Of a stretch of 64,000 bases of DNA, positions 26,597 through 34,481 are shown in pieces. This DNA comes from Faeciplasma sp900553675. GTDB lineage: Bacteria; Bacillota; Clostridia; Oscillospirales; Ruminococcaceae. The translations under genes and the position numbers were made by a program. The notes under the pieces are model-generated. The model had not been told where the DNA came from, did no database searches, and saw only the letters and a list, made by a program, of their open reading frames with translations. The stretch is taken from the NCBI GenBank assembly GCA_958428235.1, contig CAUAFG010000008.1, positions 1 through 64,000 on the forward strand. Reading direction: 5' to 3'. The first letter of the stretch is position 1. Each line of letters starts with the position of its first letter.

Positions 26597-26625
26597 ATTA
26601 TAACTCTAAAGCTCTAAAATGTCAA
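26597..26625 (-). promoter_or_regulatory. Consensus promoter of the Pel-like polysaccharide operon
   Basis: On the complement, TTGACA (26620-26625), a 17-nt spacer and TATAAT (26597-26602) match the sigma-A consensus perfectly. The expected start is near 26590, leaving a leader of about 80 nt before the SDR-pelD ATG. No other good promoter was seen inside the 20-kb operon. Confidence 0.9.
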
Positions 26626-26715
26626 TAAAATTATATACATTTATAAAATAATATATAATTACTTATATCATGTGAAGATTGAATAATGGACATTAATATA
26701 AATATAAACGCTTTT

Positions 26716-27174
26716 CTATCCCTCAAACTCAGTATTTATAGCCTTCTGCACGGCTTCGTTATCCGGCATGACTACAAAAATATCATATTTTCCTTTGGAT
26801 ATTACCTTTGCTTCCTCAAGCTTAGCCGCCTCTTCCGGGGCGTAGCCCTTGAAATCCTCAATGCGGCTTTTGCGAAATTCCTCTAAAATATCCTTTGCCG
26901 AATCCAGAGTTTCCTTTTTATCCGACTTGAAAATGACTACAATATCAGCGTTGGCAGGCTCTTTTGAATAGTATACCGCGTAATCGCTGAAATCATTGAC
27001 ATCAAGACCGAACAGTATCGATATCATGTCGCTGTCGGCTTCGTCAAACTCCCTTGCTGTCTGCTCAGATATAATTCTATCGGCAAGCTCATGTGCATCA
27101 GGCTCAGGTAGAGACGTGCAGGAAGACAGAAGTAAAAGCAAAAATGCAAACAGAACCGCAATCGGCTTTTTCAT
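26716..27174 (-). CDS. DUF4358 lipoprotein
   Basis: A 152-residue protein with a lipoprotein signal peptide. It begins MKKPIAV, has a leucine-rich core and ends in the lipobox LSSC, with the Cys at about residue 19. The body resembles DUF4358, a family of small Clostridia lipoproteins of unknown function. ATG 27174 is chosen because GGGAGTG lies 5 nt upstream. The ATG at 27198 overlaps the SGNH stop but has no ribosome binding site and would put acidic residues ahead of the signal. It is cotranscribed with the SGNH gene, and such pairs are common in Clostridia. Confidence 0.82.
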   Translation of the reverse strand: MKKPIAVLFAFLLLLLSSCTSLPEPDAHELADRIISEQTAREFDEADSDMISILFGLDVNDFSDYAVYYSKEPANADIVVIFKSDKKETLDSAKDILEEFRKSRIEDFKGYAPEEAAKLEEAKVISKGKYDIFVVMPDNEAVQKAINTEFEG

Positions 27175-27194
27175 ATCATCACTCCCGTTCCTGC

Positions 27195-28043
27195 TCATTT
27201 CGCCGTATGACTGAGAATATAGTCCGACAACTTTTCATATGCCGAATATTTACAGTGCAGACCGTCGTTTTCAGCAAGGTCGGCTGGCATCATGCCGTTT
27301 TCATTTTTAAAATATGTATTGACGTCAAGATAATACATATTATTGCTGTTGGCGTAATCCAAAAGCTTTTCGTTAAAGCTGTTTATATCAGCATTGGATA
27401 TTGGACTTGTCTTCGACTGCTCCTTGGCGTCTGTCACCGGAGGAACTGAAACAATAAATATCCTTGAATTGGTGCAGGCTGCTTTGATTTTATTGGCGAA
27501 AGCTATATAATCGGTATACATATCCGAAACTGTCATCGATGCCGCATCGTTTGAGCCGAGCATTATATAAACGTTTTCAAAAGGCTTTTTTTCAAGAGCC
27601 TCCAAAACAGTCATACTGCCGAACTGTGTTTCTACCGCTTGGGCATCGGCATTAGAAAGGTTCATGCTCATTGAAGCGTAGACACTTGTCGCGGGAACCA
27701 CCTCGTAGGAGGACATACCATAAGGAATAAAGTCGCCTATAAACACGCAGCTGTCAAAATAAGACTTGTCCGCCGCTTCCGATTCCGCAACAGGGTTGAT
27801 TATCTCACTGTTGACTGTGGGCTGAGCATCGTCTTCCACACCGTTCTGCTCGTCATCTTTATCCTGCGAATTGAAGGACAAAGCAGGCAGGGTTATATCT
27901 CTGTCTTCAGACAGAACCTCTTCTAATGTGGTAGTCTTCATATATCTGAAAAACATAAAGCCGAATATAAGTACAGCCGCAAAGAAAACAAGGCTGAAAT
28001 GATATCTTACTTTTTTCTTTTTTCCTGATCTATAATCACTCAT
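27195..28043 (-). CDS. SGNH-fold membrane-anchored protein lacking the catalytic serine
   Basis: A 282-residue protein with one N-terminal helix (about residues 14-33), an acidic Ser/Glu-rich linker and an extracellular SGNH/GDSL domain from about residue 95. Block III is intact (GSND, Asn165), as is the D-x-x-H pair (Asp260, His263). Block I reads 'FIGDF', with Phe105 where the nucleophilic Ser should be; the codon is TTT. Family members with Ser are esterases or O-acetyl hydrolases acting on cell-wall glycans. This copy is probably catalytically dead or binds acylated glycan. It has its own promoter and is divergent from asnB. Confidence 0.85.
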   Translation of the reverse strand: MSDYRSGKKKKVRYHFSLVFFAAVLIFGFMFFRYMKTTTLEEVLSEDRDITLPALSFNSQDKDDEQNGVEDDAQPTVNSEIINPVAESEAADKSYFDSCVFIGDFIPYGMSSYEVVPATSVYASMSMNLSNADAQAVETQFGSMTVLEALEKKPFENVYIMLGSNDAASMTVSDMYTDYIAFANKIKAACTNSRIFIVSVPPVTDAKEQSKTSPISNADINSFNEKLLDYANSNNMYYLDVNTYFKNENGMMPADLAENDGLHCKYSAYEKLSDYILSHTAK

Positions 28044-28086
28044 GGTTTTTATCCCTTTCTTAACATTTTCATCGGGTTATGAATAT

Positions 28087-28115
28087 ATTATATAGGATAA
28101 TCGTTAAAGTTGCAA
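28087..28115 (-). promoter_or_regulatory. Promoter of the SGNH-DUF4358 operon
   Basis: Complement TTGCAA (28110-28115), a 17-nt spacer and TATAAT (28087-28092). It lies back-to-back with the asnB promoter. Confidence 0.8.
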
Positions 28116-28162
28116 GGGTTTCGCAAAATTTTCATAATTCATCGCTTGATGATGATTTAGGC

Positions 28163-28191
28163 TTGAAAAATCACTTGAAATGAGCTATAAT
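28163..28191 (+). promoter_or_regulatory. Promoter of asnB
   Basis: TTGAAA (28163-28168), a 17-nt spacer and TATAAT (28186-28191). The predicted start near 28198 leaves a leader of about 58 nt. Confidence 0.8.
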
Positions 28192-28255
28192 ATATATAAT
28201 TTTAGTTTGACTGAGCTTATTTTCCCAATAAAATTGCTTGACCGGAGGTATATAT

Positions 28256-30079
28256 ATGTGCGGCTTTGTTGGATTTACAAATAATATACAAAATGCAGAC
28301 GTTGTTTTGGAACACATGAAGGACGCTATAAAGCACCGGGGACCGGATTCTGAGGGGTCTTATATCGACGATAGGATTGCCATTGGATTCAGACGGCTTT
28401 CTATAATAGACCTTTCTATGGGCTCACAGCCGCTTTACAACGAGGATAAGTCAATCGTCCTTGTCTTCAACGGCGAGATTTACAACTATCAGCCCCTGCG
28501 CGAGCAGCTGTTAAAATGCGGTCATACCTTCGCTACAAACACCGATTCCGAAGTCCTCATTCACGGCTACGAGCAGTGGGGCAAGGAGCTTTTAAACAGG
28601 CTGAGAGGAATGTTCGCATTTATAATCTGGGATAAAAACAAAGGTGAGATATTCGGCGCGCGCGATTTCTTTGGCATAAAGCCGCTTTACTACGCCCAAA
28701 TGAGCGGAGTTTTCATGTTCGGCTCGGAGATAAAAAGCTTTTTGCATCACCCTGCCTTTAACAAGGTATTAAACGAAGAGGCTTTGGAGAACTACCTGAC
28801 ATTCCAATACTCTCCCTGCGTTGAAACCTTCTTCAGAGGAGTTTACAAGCTTCTGCCCGCCCACTATTTCATATATAAGAACGGCGTTTTAAAGACCGAG
28901 CGTTACTGGAATATCGACTTCAATGCCGATGAAAAGCCGGATTTGGACCAGTGGGTCAACATGATATCCGATACCTTTAAAAACTCGGTAGAAGCCCACA
29001 AGATTGCGGACGTCGAGGTCGGAAGCTTTTTATCAAGCGGAGTGGATTCGAGCTACGTCGCGGCAGTTGCAAACGTTGACAAGACCTTTACCGTCGGCTT
29101 CGGTGAGGACGAAAGATACAACGAAATCGGTTATGCCAAGGAGTTTTCAAAGTATATCGGCAAGGAAAACATCTCCAAGGTGATTTCGGCAGAGGAATAC
29201 TGGGGTGAGTTTCCAAAGATACAGTATCACATGGACGAACCGCTTGCCGACCCTGCGGCGGTTGCTCTTTACTTTGTCTGCAAACTTGCTTCGGAAAGAG
29301 TAAAGGTAGTTTTAAGCGGCGAAGGTGCGGACGAAATTTTCGGCGGCTACAATATTTACAAGGAGCCTGACGATGTTGCGATTTACAACGCCGTCCCCCG
29401 CCCCATCAGGCGCGGAATCGGCAAGCTTGCCGCACACTTTCCGCACAAGCGCGGAGTAAACTTCTTTATCCGCCGTGGAAAGGACTTGGAGGAGCGCTTT
29501 ATCGGCAACGCATATATCTTCTCGGAAGACGAAAGAAAGTCCATCCTGAAAATTAAGACCAACGCGCCCAAGGCAATGGAAATAACCAAGCCGTTTTACG
29601 ATCAGGTTAAGGACAAGGACAACGTCACCAGAATGCAGTTTTTGGACCTTAATATGTGGATGACCGGCGACATACTTTTAAAAGCCGACAAAATGAGTAT
29701 GGCAAACTCGCTGGAGCTGCGTGTGCCATTCCTTGATAAAGAGGTTATGGCTTTGGCAGAGCGGATTCCCAAGCGATATAGAGTCACCAAGGAAAACACT
29801 AAATACGCTATGCGCATGGCGGCACACCGAGCCTGCCCTCCTCAGACGGCAGATAAAAAGAAGCTCGGCTTCCCTGTTCCCATCCGTGTCTGGCTGAAAG
29901 AGGACGAATACTACAACAAGGTTAAAGCCGAATTTGAAAGCGTGAATGCAAAGAAATTCTTCAACACCGACAAGATAGTTTCGCTTTTAGACGACCACCG
30001 CGCCGGAAAATACGACTACTCCCGCAAGATTTGGACGGTTTACACCTTCCTTGTCTGGTATAAGGTTTATTTTGGATAA
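28256..30079 (+). CDS. asnB: Asparagine synthase (glutamine-hydrolysing)
   Basis: AsnB makes asparagine from aspartate, ATP and glutamine-derived ammonia. The 607-residue protein has the N-terminal glutaminase domain with the nucleophile Cys2 (MCGFVGF), which only the ATG at 28256 exposes; GGAGG lies 7 nt upstream. Other glutaminase marks are 'KHRGPDSEG' and 'VFNGEIYN'. The C-terminal synthetase domain has the ATP-pyrophosphatase loop 'SSGVDSSYVA' and 'SGEGADEIFGGY'. It stands alone with its own promoter and terminator. It is the only rightward gene between 0 and 39 kb. Confidence 0.97.
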   Translation: MCGFVGFTNNIQNADVVLEHMKDAIKHRGPDSEGSYIDDRIAIGFRRLSIIDLSMGSQPLYNEDKSIVLVFNGEIYNYQPLREQLLKCGHTFATNTDSEVLIHGYEQWGKELLNRLRGMFAFIIWDKNKGEIFGARDFFGIKPLYYAQMSGVFMFGSEIKSFLHHPAFNKVLNEEALENYLTFQYSPCVETFFRGVYKLLPAHYFIYKNGVLKTERYWNIDFNADEKPDLDQWVNMISDTFKNSVEAHKIADVEVGSFLSSGVDSSYVAAVANVDKTFTVGFGEDERYNEIGYAKEFSKYIGKENISKVISAEEYWGEFPKIQYHMDEPLADPAAVALYFVCKLASERVKVVLSGEGADEIFGGYNIYKEPDDVAIYNAVPRPIRRGIGKLAAHFPHKRGVNFFIRRGKDLEERFIGNAYIFSEDERKSILKIKTNAPKAMEITKPFYDQVKDKDNVTRMQFLDLNMWMTGDILLKADKMSMANSLELRVPFLDKEVMALAERIPKRYRVTKENTKYAMRMAAHRACPPQTADKKKLGFPVPIRVWLKEDEYYNKVKAEFESVNAKKFFNTDKIVSLLDDHRAGKYDYSRKIWTVYTFLVWYKVYFG

Positions 30080-30095
30080 TCTTTTAAGAATAATA

Positions 30096-30136
30096 GAAAA
30101 ATCCGTTCCTGCAAGAATAAGCAGGAGCGGATTTTT
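30096..30136. terminator. Bidirectional terminator between asnB and the GNAT gene
   Basis: AAAAATCCG-TTCCTGC and GCAGGA-GCGGATTTTT form a strong stem with an 8-nt loop. Runs of A on one side and T on the other allow it to serve both convergent genes. Confidence 0.92.
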
Positions 30137-30141
30137 GTTGA

Positions 30142-30657
30142 CTATCGCATGGAGAATAAAACATTTTCATTCTTTCTTTGGGGATATCTGAGATAATAAA
30201 TATCGTCGCCCTCCATATATGCGGTTTTTCTGAATCCATGATTGATATAAAATTTAGCGGCTAAATGGTTATCCTTGTGGCACCCCAAAGCGATAGGTCT
30301 TTCTCCAAACTCCTCATAAACCCTGCTGATTGCCATTTCCAGCACCTTTCCGCCTATTCCTTTTCCACGAAATCTCTTGTCGACAACAAATCCCATAAGC
30401 CGATAGAATGGCTCGCTGCTCATTTCAGGCGGGTCTGTTTCCCATGCTATAGCTTCACCAAGCAGAATGAGTCCTATATATGTATTGCCATATTTAACGG
30501 CAAATGTGTGACCGATGCAATGATGGCTAACGCCATAATCCGTAATTTCCATTATGGTGCTTACTGTATCGACAAATGCTTCGCTGATGTCGCTGCGGTC
30601 AATTTTGCTCACCGAATCAAGGTTTTCATGCGTTAATTCATAAAGTTCGATTTCCAT
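30142..30657 (-). CDS. GNAT family N-acetyltransferase
   Basis: A 171-residue single-domain GNAT protein. It shows the acetyl-CoA loop 'VVDKRFRGKGIGGKVL' (R-x-x-G-x-G/A) and the C-terminal 'NHLAAKFYINHGF' block. The substrate is unknown; the similarity is to general GNATs acting on small amines or protein N-termini. GGTGAG precedes the ATG. It lies 31 bp after the metallophosphoesterase gene and is probably cotranscribed with it. Confidence 0.88.
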   Translation of the reverse strand: MEIELYELTHENLDSVSKIDRSDISEAFVDTVSTIMEITDYGVSHHCIGHTFAVKYGNTYIGLILLGEAIAWETDPPEMSSEPFYRLMGFVVDKRFRGKGIGGKVLEMAISRVYEEFGERPIALGCHKDNHLAAKFYINHGFRKTAYMEGDDIYYLRYPQRKNENVLFSMR

Positions 30658-30688
30658 TATTTCTCACCAAAAAGTCTGTTTGATAAAT

Positions 30689-31573
30689 TTACTTTAAATT
30701 GATAGTACATGAGCTTGTCATTGGCTTTATCGATACACCGTTCCACATATAATCATGCAAGCCAATATCATCAGGAGTTACAGACATGTATTCACTTTCC
30801 ATGCCTTTGATTCTGATCTCGCTGTCGTCAATTTCTACATATACGCTCATTGCCTGCTTATACTGAAGCATACCATGCAAATATGAATACTTCTGCTTTA
30901 AAGCTTCAGAGCTTGATATCTGTGCTCTGCACCAAACATAATTTGCAGAATTGACGGTATAGTATGGCACTCCGTCAACGTATGAGCAGATATCGCCATG
31001 GTCGTGTCCGTTCATGCAGAGCAATACCGATTTTCCTTTAAATATCTTTCGGATATCCACTCTGTTGTAGACTCCTCTTTTTCCGAAATCGTTTATAAAA
31101 CTATGATGAGAGAAAATGATGTATTTCATATCATCCCGTAATTCGTCTTCTAACCATTTTATTTCCTCTGATGGGACAATAGGATATATACAAGGACTTT
31201 GTCTGAAATTATGTTGGTAATATATCTCTTCCCGCCCGTCTTTACTTAAATAGCAGGTATTCATAAAAATCAGCTTATAGCCGCCTGACATAACTGAATA
31301 ATATGGACTTTTAATTGAGAAGAACTTTAATATGTCGGCTAATTGGCAATCATCCGTTTCATGATTTCCTATGACATTGTAAAACGGCACACCCAGCGAA
31401 TCAAATTTATTCAATATTTTTTTATTTACATCAACAGGTTTGCACAAGTCCCCTAAAGATACTATAAAGTCCAAATCTCTTTTTTGAGCAAATGCTGCTA
31501 TATCCTCTACCCGCCTGTCTCCGTCTGCAACTTCATCATAGTGCAAATCGCTGAACACAAGAAATCTAAGCAT
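30689..31573 (-). CDS. Metallophosphoesterase (calcineurin-like)
   Basis: A 294-residue cytosolic protein with all five metal-binding blocks of the family: D-x-H at residues 9-11 (FSDLHYD), 'SLGDL', 'GNHE', 'FSHHS' and 'GHDHGD'. Members hydrolyse phosphomono- or diesters such as cyclic nucleotides. The C-terminal 80 residues form a beta-rich extension. The substrate cannot be read from the sequence. AGGAGA lies 7 nt before the ATG. It precedes the GNAT gene in the same direction. Confidence 0.9.
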   Translation of the reverse strand: MLRFLVFSDLHYDEVADGDRRVEDIAAFAQKRDLDFIVSLGDLCKPVDVNKKILNKFDSLGVPFYNVIGNHETDDCQLADILKFFSIKSPYYSVMSGGYKLIFMNTCYLSKDGREEIYYQHNFRQSPCIYPIVPSEEIKWLEDELRDDMKYIIFSHHSFINDFGKRGVYNRVDIRKIFKGKSVLLCMNGHDHGDICSYVDGVPYYTVNSANYVWCRAQISSSEALKQKYSYLHGMLQYKQAMSVYVEIDDSEIRIKGMESEYMSVTPDDIGLHDYMWNGVSIKPMTSSCTINLK

Positions 31574-31606
31574 ATTTTTTCTCCTATGTAAGCTGATTTT
31601 TTACAT

Positions 31607-31636
31607 CAAAAGGGCGAAAGCTAAATACTTTCGCCC
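31607..31636 (-). terminator. Terminator of the ABC-exporter operon
   Basis: GGGCGAAAG at 31612-31620 and CTTTCGCCC at 31628-31636 form a perfect 9-bp stem with a 7-nt loop, followed on the complement by TTTT. It lies 15 bp past the stop of the second ABC gene. Confidence 0.9.
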
Positions 31637-31650
31637 TCAGTATTTCTTCA

Positions 31651-33882
31651 TTATGCCTTAGCAAGAACGGTTTTCTCAACCTTTTTCATCTTTGTGGTCT
31701 TGCGCTGTGCCATAACCAAGCCGTAATATACGCCCTTTTTGCGCATAAGCTCGTCATGAGTGCCCATTTCGGCAAGCCTTCCCTTATCTAAAACGATAAG
31801 CTGGTCGGCATTGGAAAGAGTTGAAAGACGGTGCGCGATTGCAATGGTCGTTCTGCCTTCGCACAGGCGGTTAAGACCCTCCTGAATCTGGCGCTCGGTT
31901 TCGGTATCCAAAGAAGCAGTGGCTTCATCAAGAATGATTATCTTAGGATTGTGCAGAATAGCACGCGCGATTGCGATACGCTGACGTTCGCCGCCCGAAA
32001 GAGTGTGTCCCTTGTTGCCAACGCGGGTGTTGTAGCCGTCCGGCAGCTTGGTGATAAACTCATGAGCATGAGCGATTTTTGCGGCTTCGACTATCTCCTC
32101 AAAGGTGGCGTCCGGCTTTGCATATGAAATGTTGTCTAAAACGCTTCCATCAAACAGATATGTCTCCTGCAAAACAACGCCGACCTGCGAACGCAGGCTT
32201 TGCTGGGATATCTTGCGGATATCAACGCCGTCAATCTTAACGCTGCCCTGCGTAACGTCGTAAAGTCTTAAAATAAGGTTTATCATAGTGGACTTTCCAA
32301 CGCCGGAGTGACCAACTATACCTATCATCTTGCCCTTTTCTATCTTGCAGGTGACATCCTTAAGAACAGGGTTGTATACCTTATAGCCAAAGTAAACATG
32401 GTCGAACTCGATATCGCCATTTATGTCAAGGTCAACGCAGTCCTTCGAGTCCTGAACGTCGGTCTGTTCCTCTAATATCTCGAATACCTTGGAGGCACTG
32501 ACAGAAGCATCCGCAAAGGTTCTGGGAAGCTGCATCAGCCAACGCATTGGGGTATACAGCATGGTTATATAGGATGTGAACTGAGTCAACTCGCCAAGAG
32601 TCATGCTTCCCCAGCCGGGAACATAGTCTAAAACCATCTTGGCTCCGAAGAACAGAACAAGGTAGTTACCGAAGGTCAGAAGAAAGTCGGTTATAGGCCA
32701 TATGAGATTCCACACAACCTCGGCATCGGAAGCGGCTTTCGCCCACTTGCCGGAGGCTTTTTCGTACTTGTCGATTTCATTTCTTTCGGTACCACAGGAT
32801 TTTACTACTTTTATGCCATTGAGTGCATCGTGCAGAAGTCTTGAATGATTGTTAGAGCATCTCCACGAACGCGAGAAGTGCATATGAATAACGTTGTAAA
32901 GACGCTTTACGATAACCATTACAAACGGAATCGGGATAACCGCAAGCAATGCAAGCTTCCAGTTCATTGCAAAGGCTATTACCATTACAATTATCAGCGA
33001 GAAAATACGCACGATAGCCTGCTTGCCGTTATCGGTAATAAAGCTTTGAAGCTTGTTAGCGTCGTTGGAGACACGGCTTATAAGTTCGCCGGCAGTCTTT
33101 TTTGAGATGGAGGTCATGCTGAGGTCGAGGGTCTTGTTGAAAACATCCTGTCTTAAATCCTGACCCAAATTCAGCGCTACATAGTAGCTTGATCTCATAT
33201 TTATAAAGTTGAGTATAACATTTACGATAACCGAACCCAGCAGCGCGGCGCACAGCAGCGCAAAACCGCTCCAGCGGATGTTCTCAACGGTTGCAGCCTC
33301 CTGCGCAGGTATAACGTAATTGTCTATCAGCAGACGGTTGACGTAAGGCGTTATAACGCCCACCAGCTCGCCAAAAATGGTGCATATGATTGCAACAAGG
33401 AACACCCACTTATAAGGTGCAACGCGCTTGATTAGCTTTGAGAACACCTTTATTTTAGATGTGCAATAAGGGCATTCGGTGTAGCCGTCGAGCGGGAGAT
33501 GACACTTAGGGCACTTTGGCTCGTCGATATCGCTTTCCTCAACAAGCATACCTGTTGTGAGATAGTGATTGAGTATCTTCGCTACCTCAGCAAAGGATAT
33601 AAACTCGTCGTTTGTGAAAGCGCAGATACATTTTTCGGTGACATCTTCATGACGTCCGACAAGCATTGAACAGCCCACAAGCTGTTCGCAGGCGTATTCG
33701 TCGTAATCATCAAAATTATAGGTTTCCTTTAGCTCCCCGTCGACGTAAACCTCGATTGTCTTATTATGGGTTACGCAAAGGTTTCCCTTGACCTTCTTCG
33801 CCTTTCCGTAAAGGTTAAATGGCAATGCGAACAGAAAATCGTCAAGGCTTTTTCCATCGGGAGCTGAAAGCTTAAGATTCAT
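31651..33882 (-). CDS. ABC exporter half-transporter with zinc ribbon (second subunit)
   Basis: A 743-residue ABC exporter. A novel N-terminal domain of about 130 residues is followed by a CxxC...CxxC zinc ribbon at about 143-157 (CPKC, CPYC), six membrane helices and an ATPase. Nucleotide-binding motifs are complete: Walker A 'GHSGVGKST', signature 'LSGGERQ' and Walker B 'IIILDEATASLD'. The similar exporter gene upstream suggests a heterodimer. The zinc-ribbon/DUF1854 arrangement resembles what NCBI calls cyanophycin-metabolism-associated ABC transporters, but no cyanophycin gene is in the window. The substrate is unknown. Confidence 0.9.
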   Translation of the reverse strand: MNLKLSAPDGKSLDDFLFALPFNLYGKAKKVKGNLCVTHNKTIEVYVDGELKETYNFDDYDEYACEQLVGCSMLVGRHEDVTEKCICAFTNDEFISFAEVAKILNHYLTTGMLVEESDIDEPKCPKCHLPLDGYTECPYCTSKIKVFSKLIKRVAPYKWVFLVAIICTIFGELVGVITPYVNRLLIDNYVIPAQEAATVENIRWSGFALLCAALLGSVIVNVILNFINMRSSYYVALNLGQDLRQDVFNKTLDLSMTSISKKTAGELISRVSNDANKLQSFITDNGKQAIVRIFSLIIVMVIAFAMNWKLALLAVIPIPFVMVIVKRLYNVIHMHFSRSWRCSNNHSRLLHDALNGIKVVKSCGTERNEIDKYEKASGKWAKAASDAEVVWNLIWPITDFLLTFGNYLVLFFGAKMVLDYVPGWGSMTLGELTQFTSYITMLYTPMRWLMQLPRTFADASVSASKVFEILEEQTDVQDSKDCVDLDINGDIEFDHVYFGYKVYNPVLKDVTCKIEKGKMIGIVGHSGVGKSTMINLILRLYDVTQGSVKIDGVDIRKISQQSLRSQVGVVLQETYLFDGSVLDNISYAKPDATFEEIVEAAKIAHAHEFITKLPDGYNTRVGNKGHTLSGGERQRIAIARAILHNPKIIILDEATASLDTETERQIQEGLNRLCEGRTTIAIAHRLSTLSNADQLIVLDKGRLAEMGTHDELMRKKGVYYGLVMAQRKTTKMKKVEKTVLAKA

Positions 33883-33927
33883 ATATTAATCAGTCCTTTC
33901 GGCTTATAGATATTATCTGTCCGGACA

Positions 33928-34467
33928 TTAAATGTAGATTTCCAGCACAGCTAAACTCTTCTTGTCAAGCTTGTTGATATCGTCGCAGAAATACTTGTTT
34001 CCGTCAACATCCAGCGCATAAAGATATTTGTCTGTAAGAAGTCTGAAATTGGAATACCAGTCGCGGATGCAGATGGTTTTTCTGCCAGCTGTGGTATCAA
34101 TATCAACGAAAATGAATCCCCTTGAATTGTCCTTTATGGAATAAACCTTTGTTATTTCCGGCATGAAGTACTTGTATTCGAGATATTCGTCAACAAGCTT
34201 ATACTGCTCGTCGGTCAAATCCTTCATATCCTTTATAACGCCGATTTCTTTAAATTCGCGGTCTTCATTGTCGTATGCGACGCTGATATATGTAGTCTTG
34301 GAGTAAAACGGAATCAGCCTTGTAAGGCGGACGTTGAAATACTCCTGACCGTCATACTTCAAAGATACGAATCCGGCTTTATCTCTGAAAAATTCAAGCT
34401 TTTTAGCATCGAGCAGTTCAAGCTTATCTACCTCAAAAAGCTCTTCCTGAAGTTCTTTCTTATCCAT
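33928..34467 (-). CDS. DUF1854 protein, ABC exporter partner
   Basis: A 179-residue soluble protein matching DUF1854, with 'FNVRLTRLIPFYSKTTYISV' and 'FIFVDIDTTAGRKTICIRDWY' blocks. DUF1854 proteins are found next to zinc-ribbon ABC exporters, as here between the two half-transporter genes (14-bp and 45-bp gaps). This suggests a regulatory or substrate-loading subunit. GGGAGG lies 7 nt before the ATG. No biochemical role is known to me. Confidence 0.82.
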   Translation of the reverse strand: MDKKELQEELFEVDKLELLDAKKLEFFRDKAGFVSLKYDGQEYFNVRLTRLIPFYSKTTYISVAYDNEDREFKEIGVIKDMKDLTDEQYKLVDEYLEYKYFMPEITKVYSIKDNSRGFIFVDIDTTAGRKTICIRDWYSNFRLLTDKYLYALDVDGNKYFCDDINKLDKKSLAVLEIYI

Positions 34468-34481
34468 ATTGTTTTCCTCCC

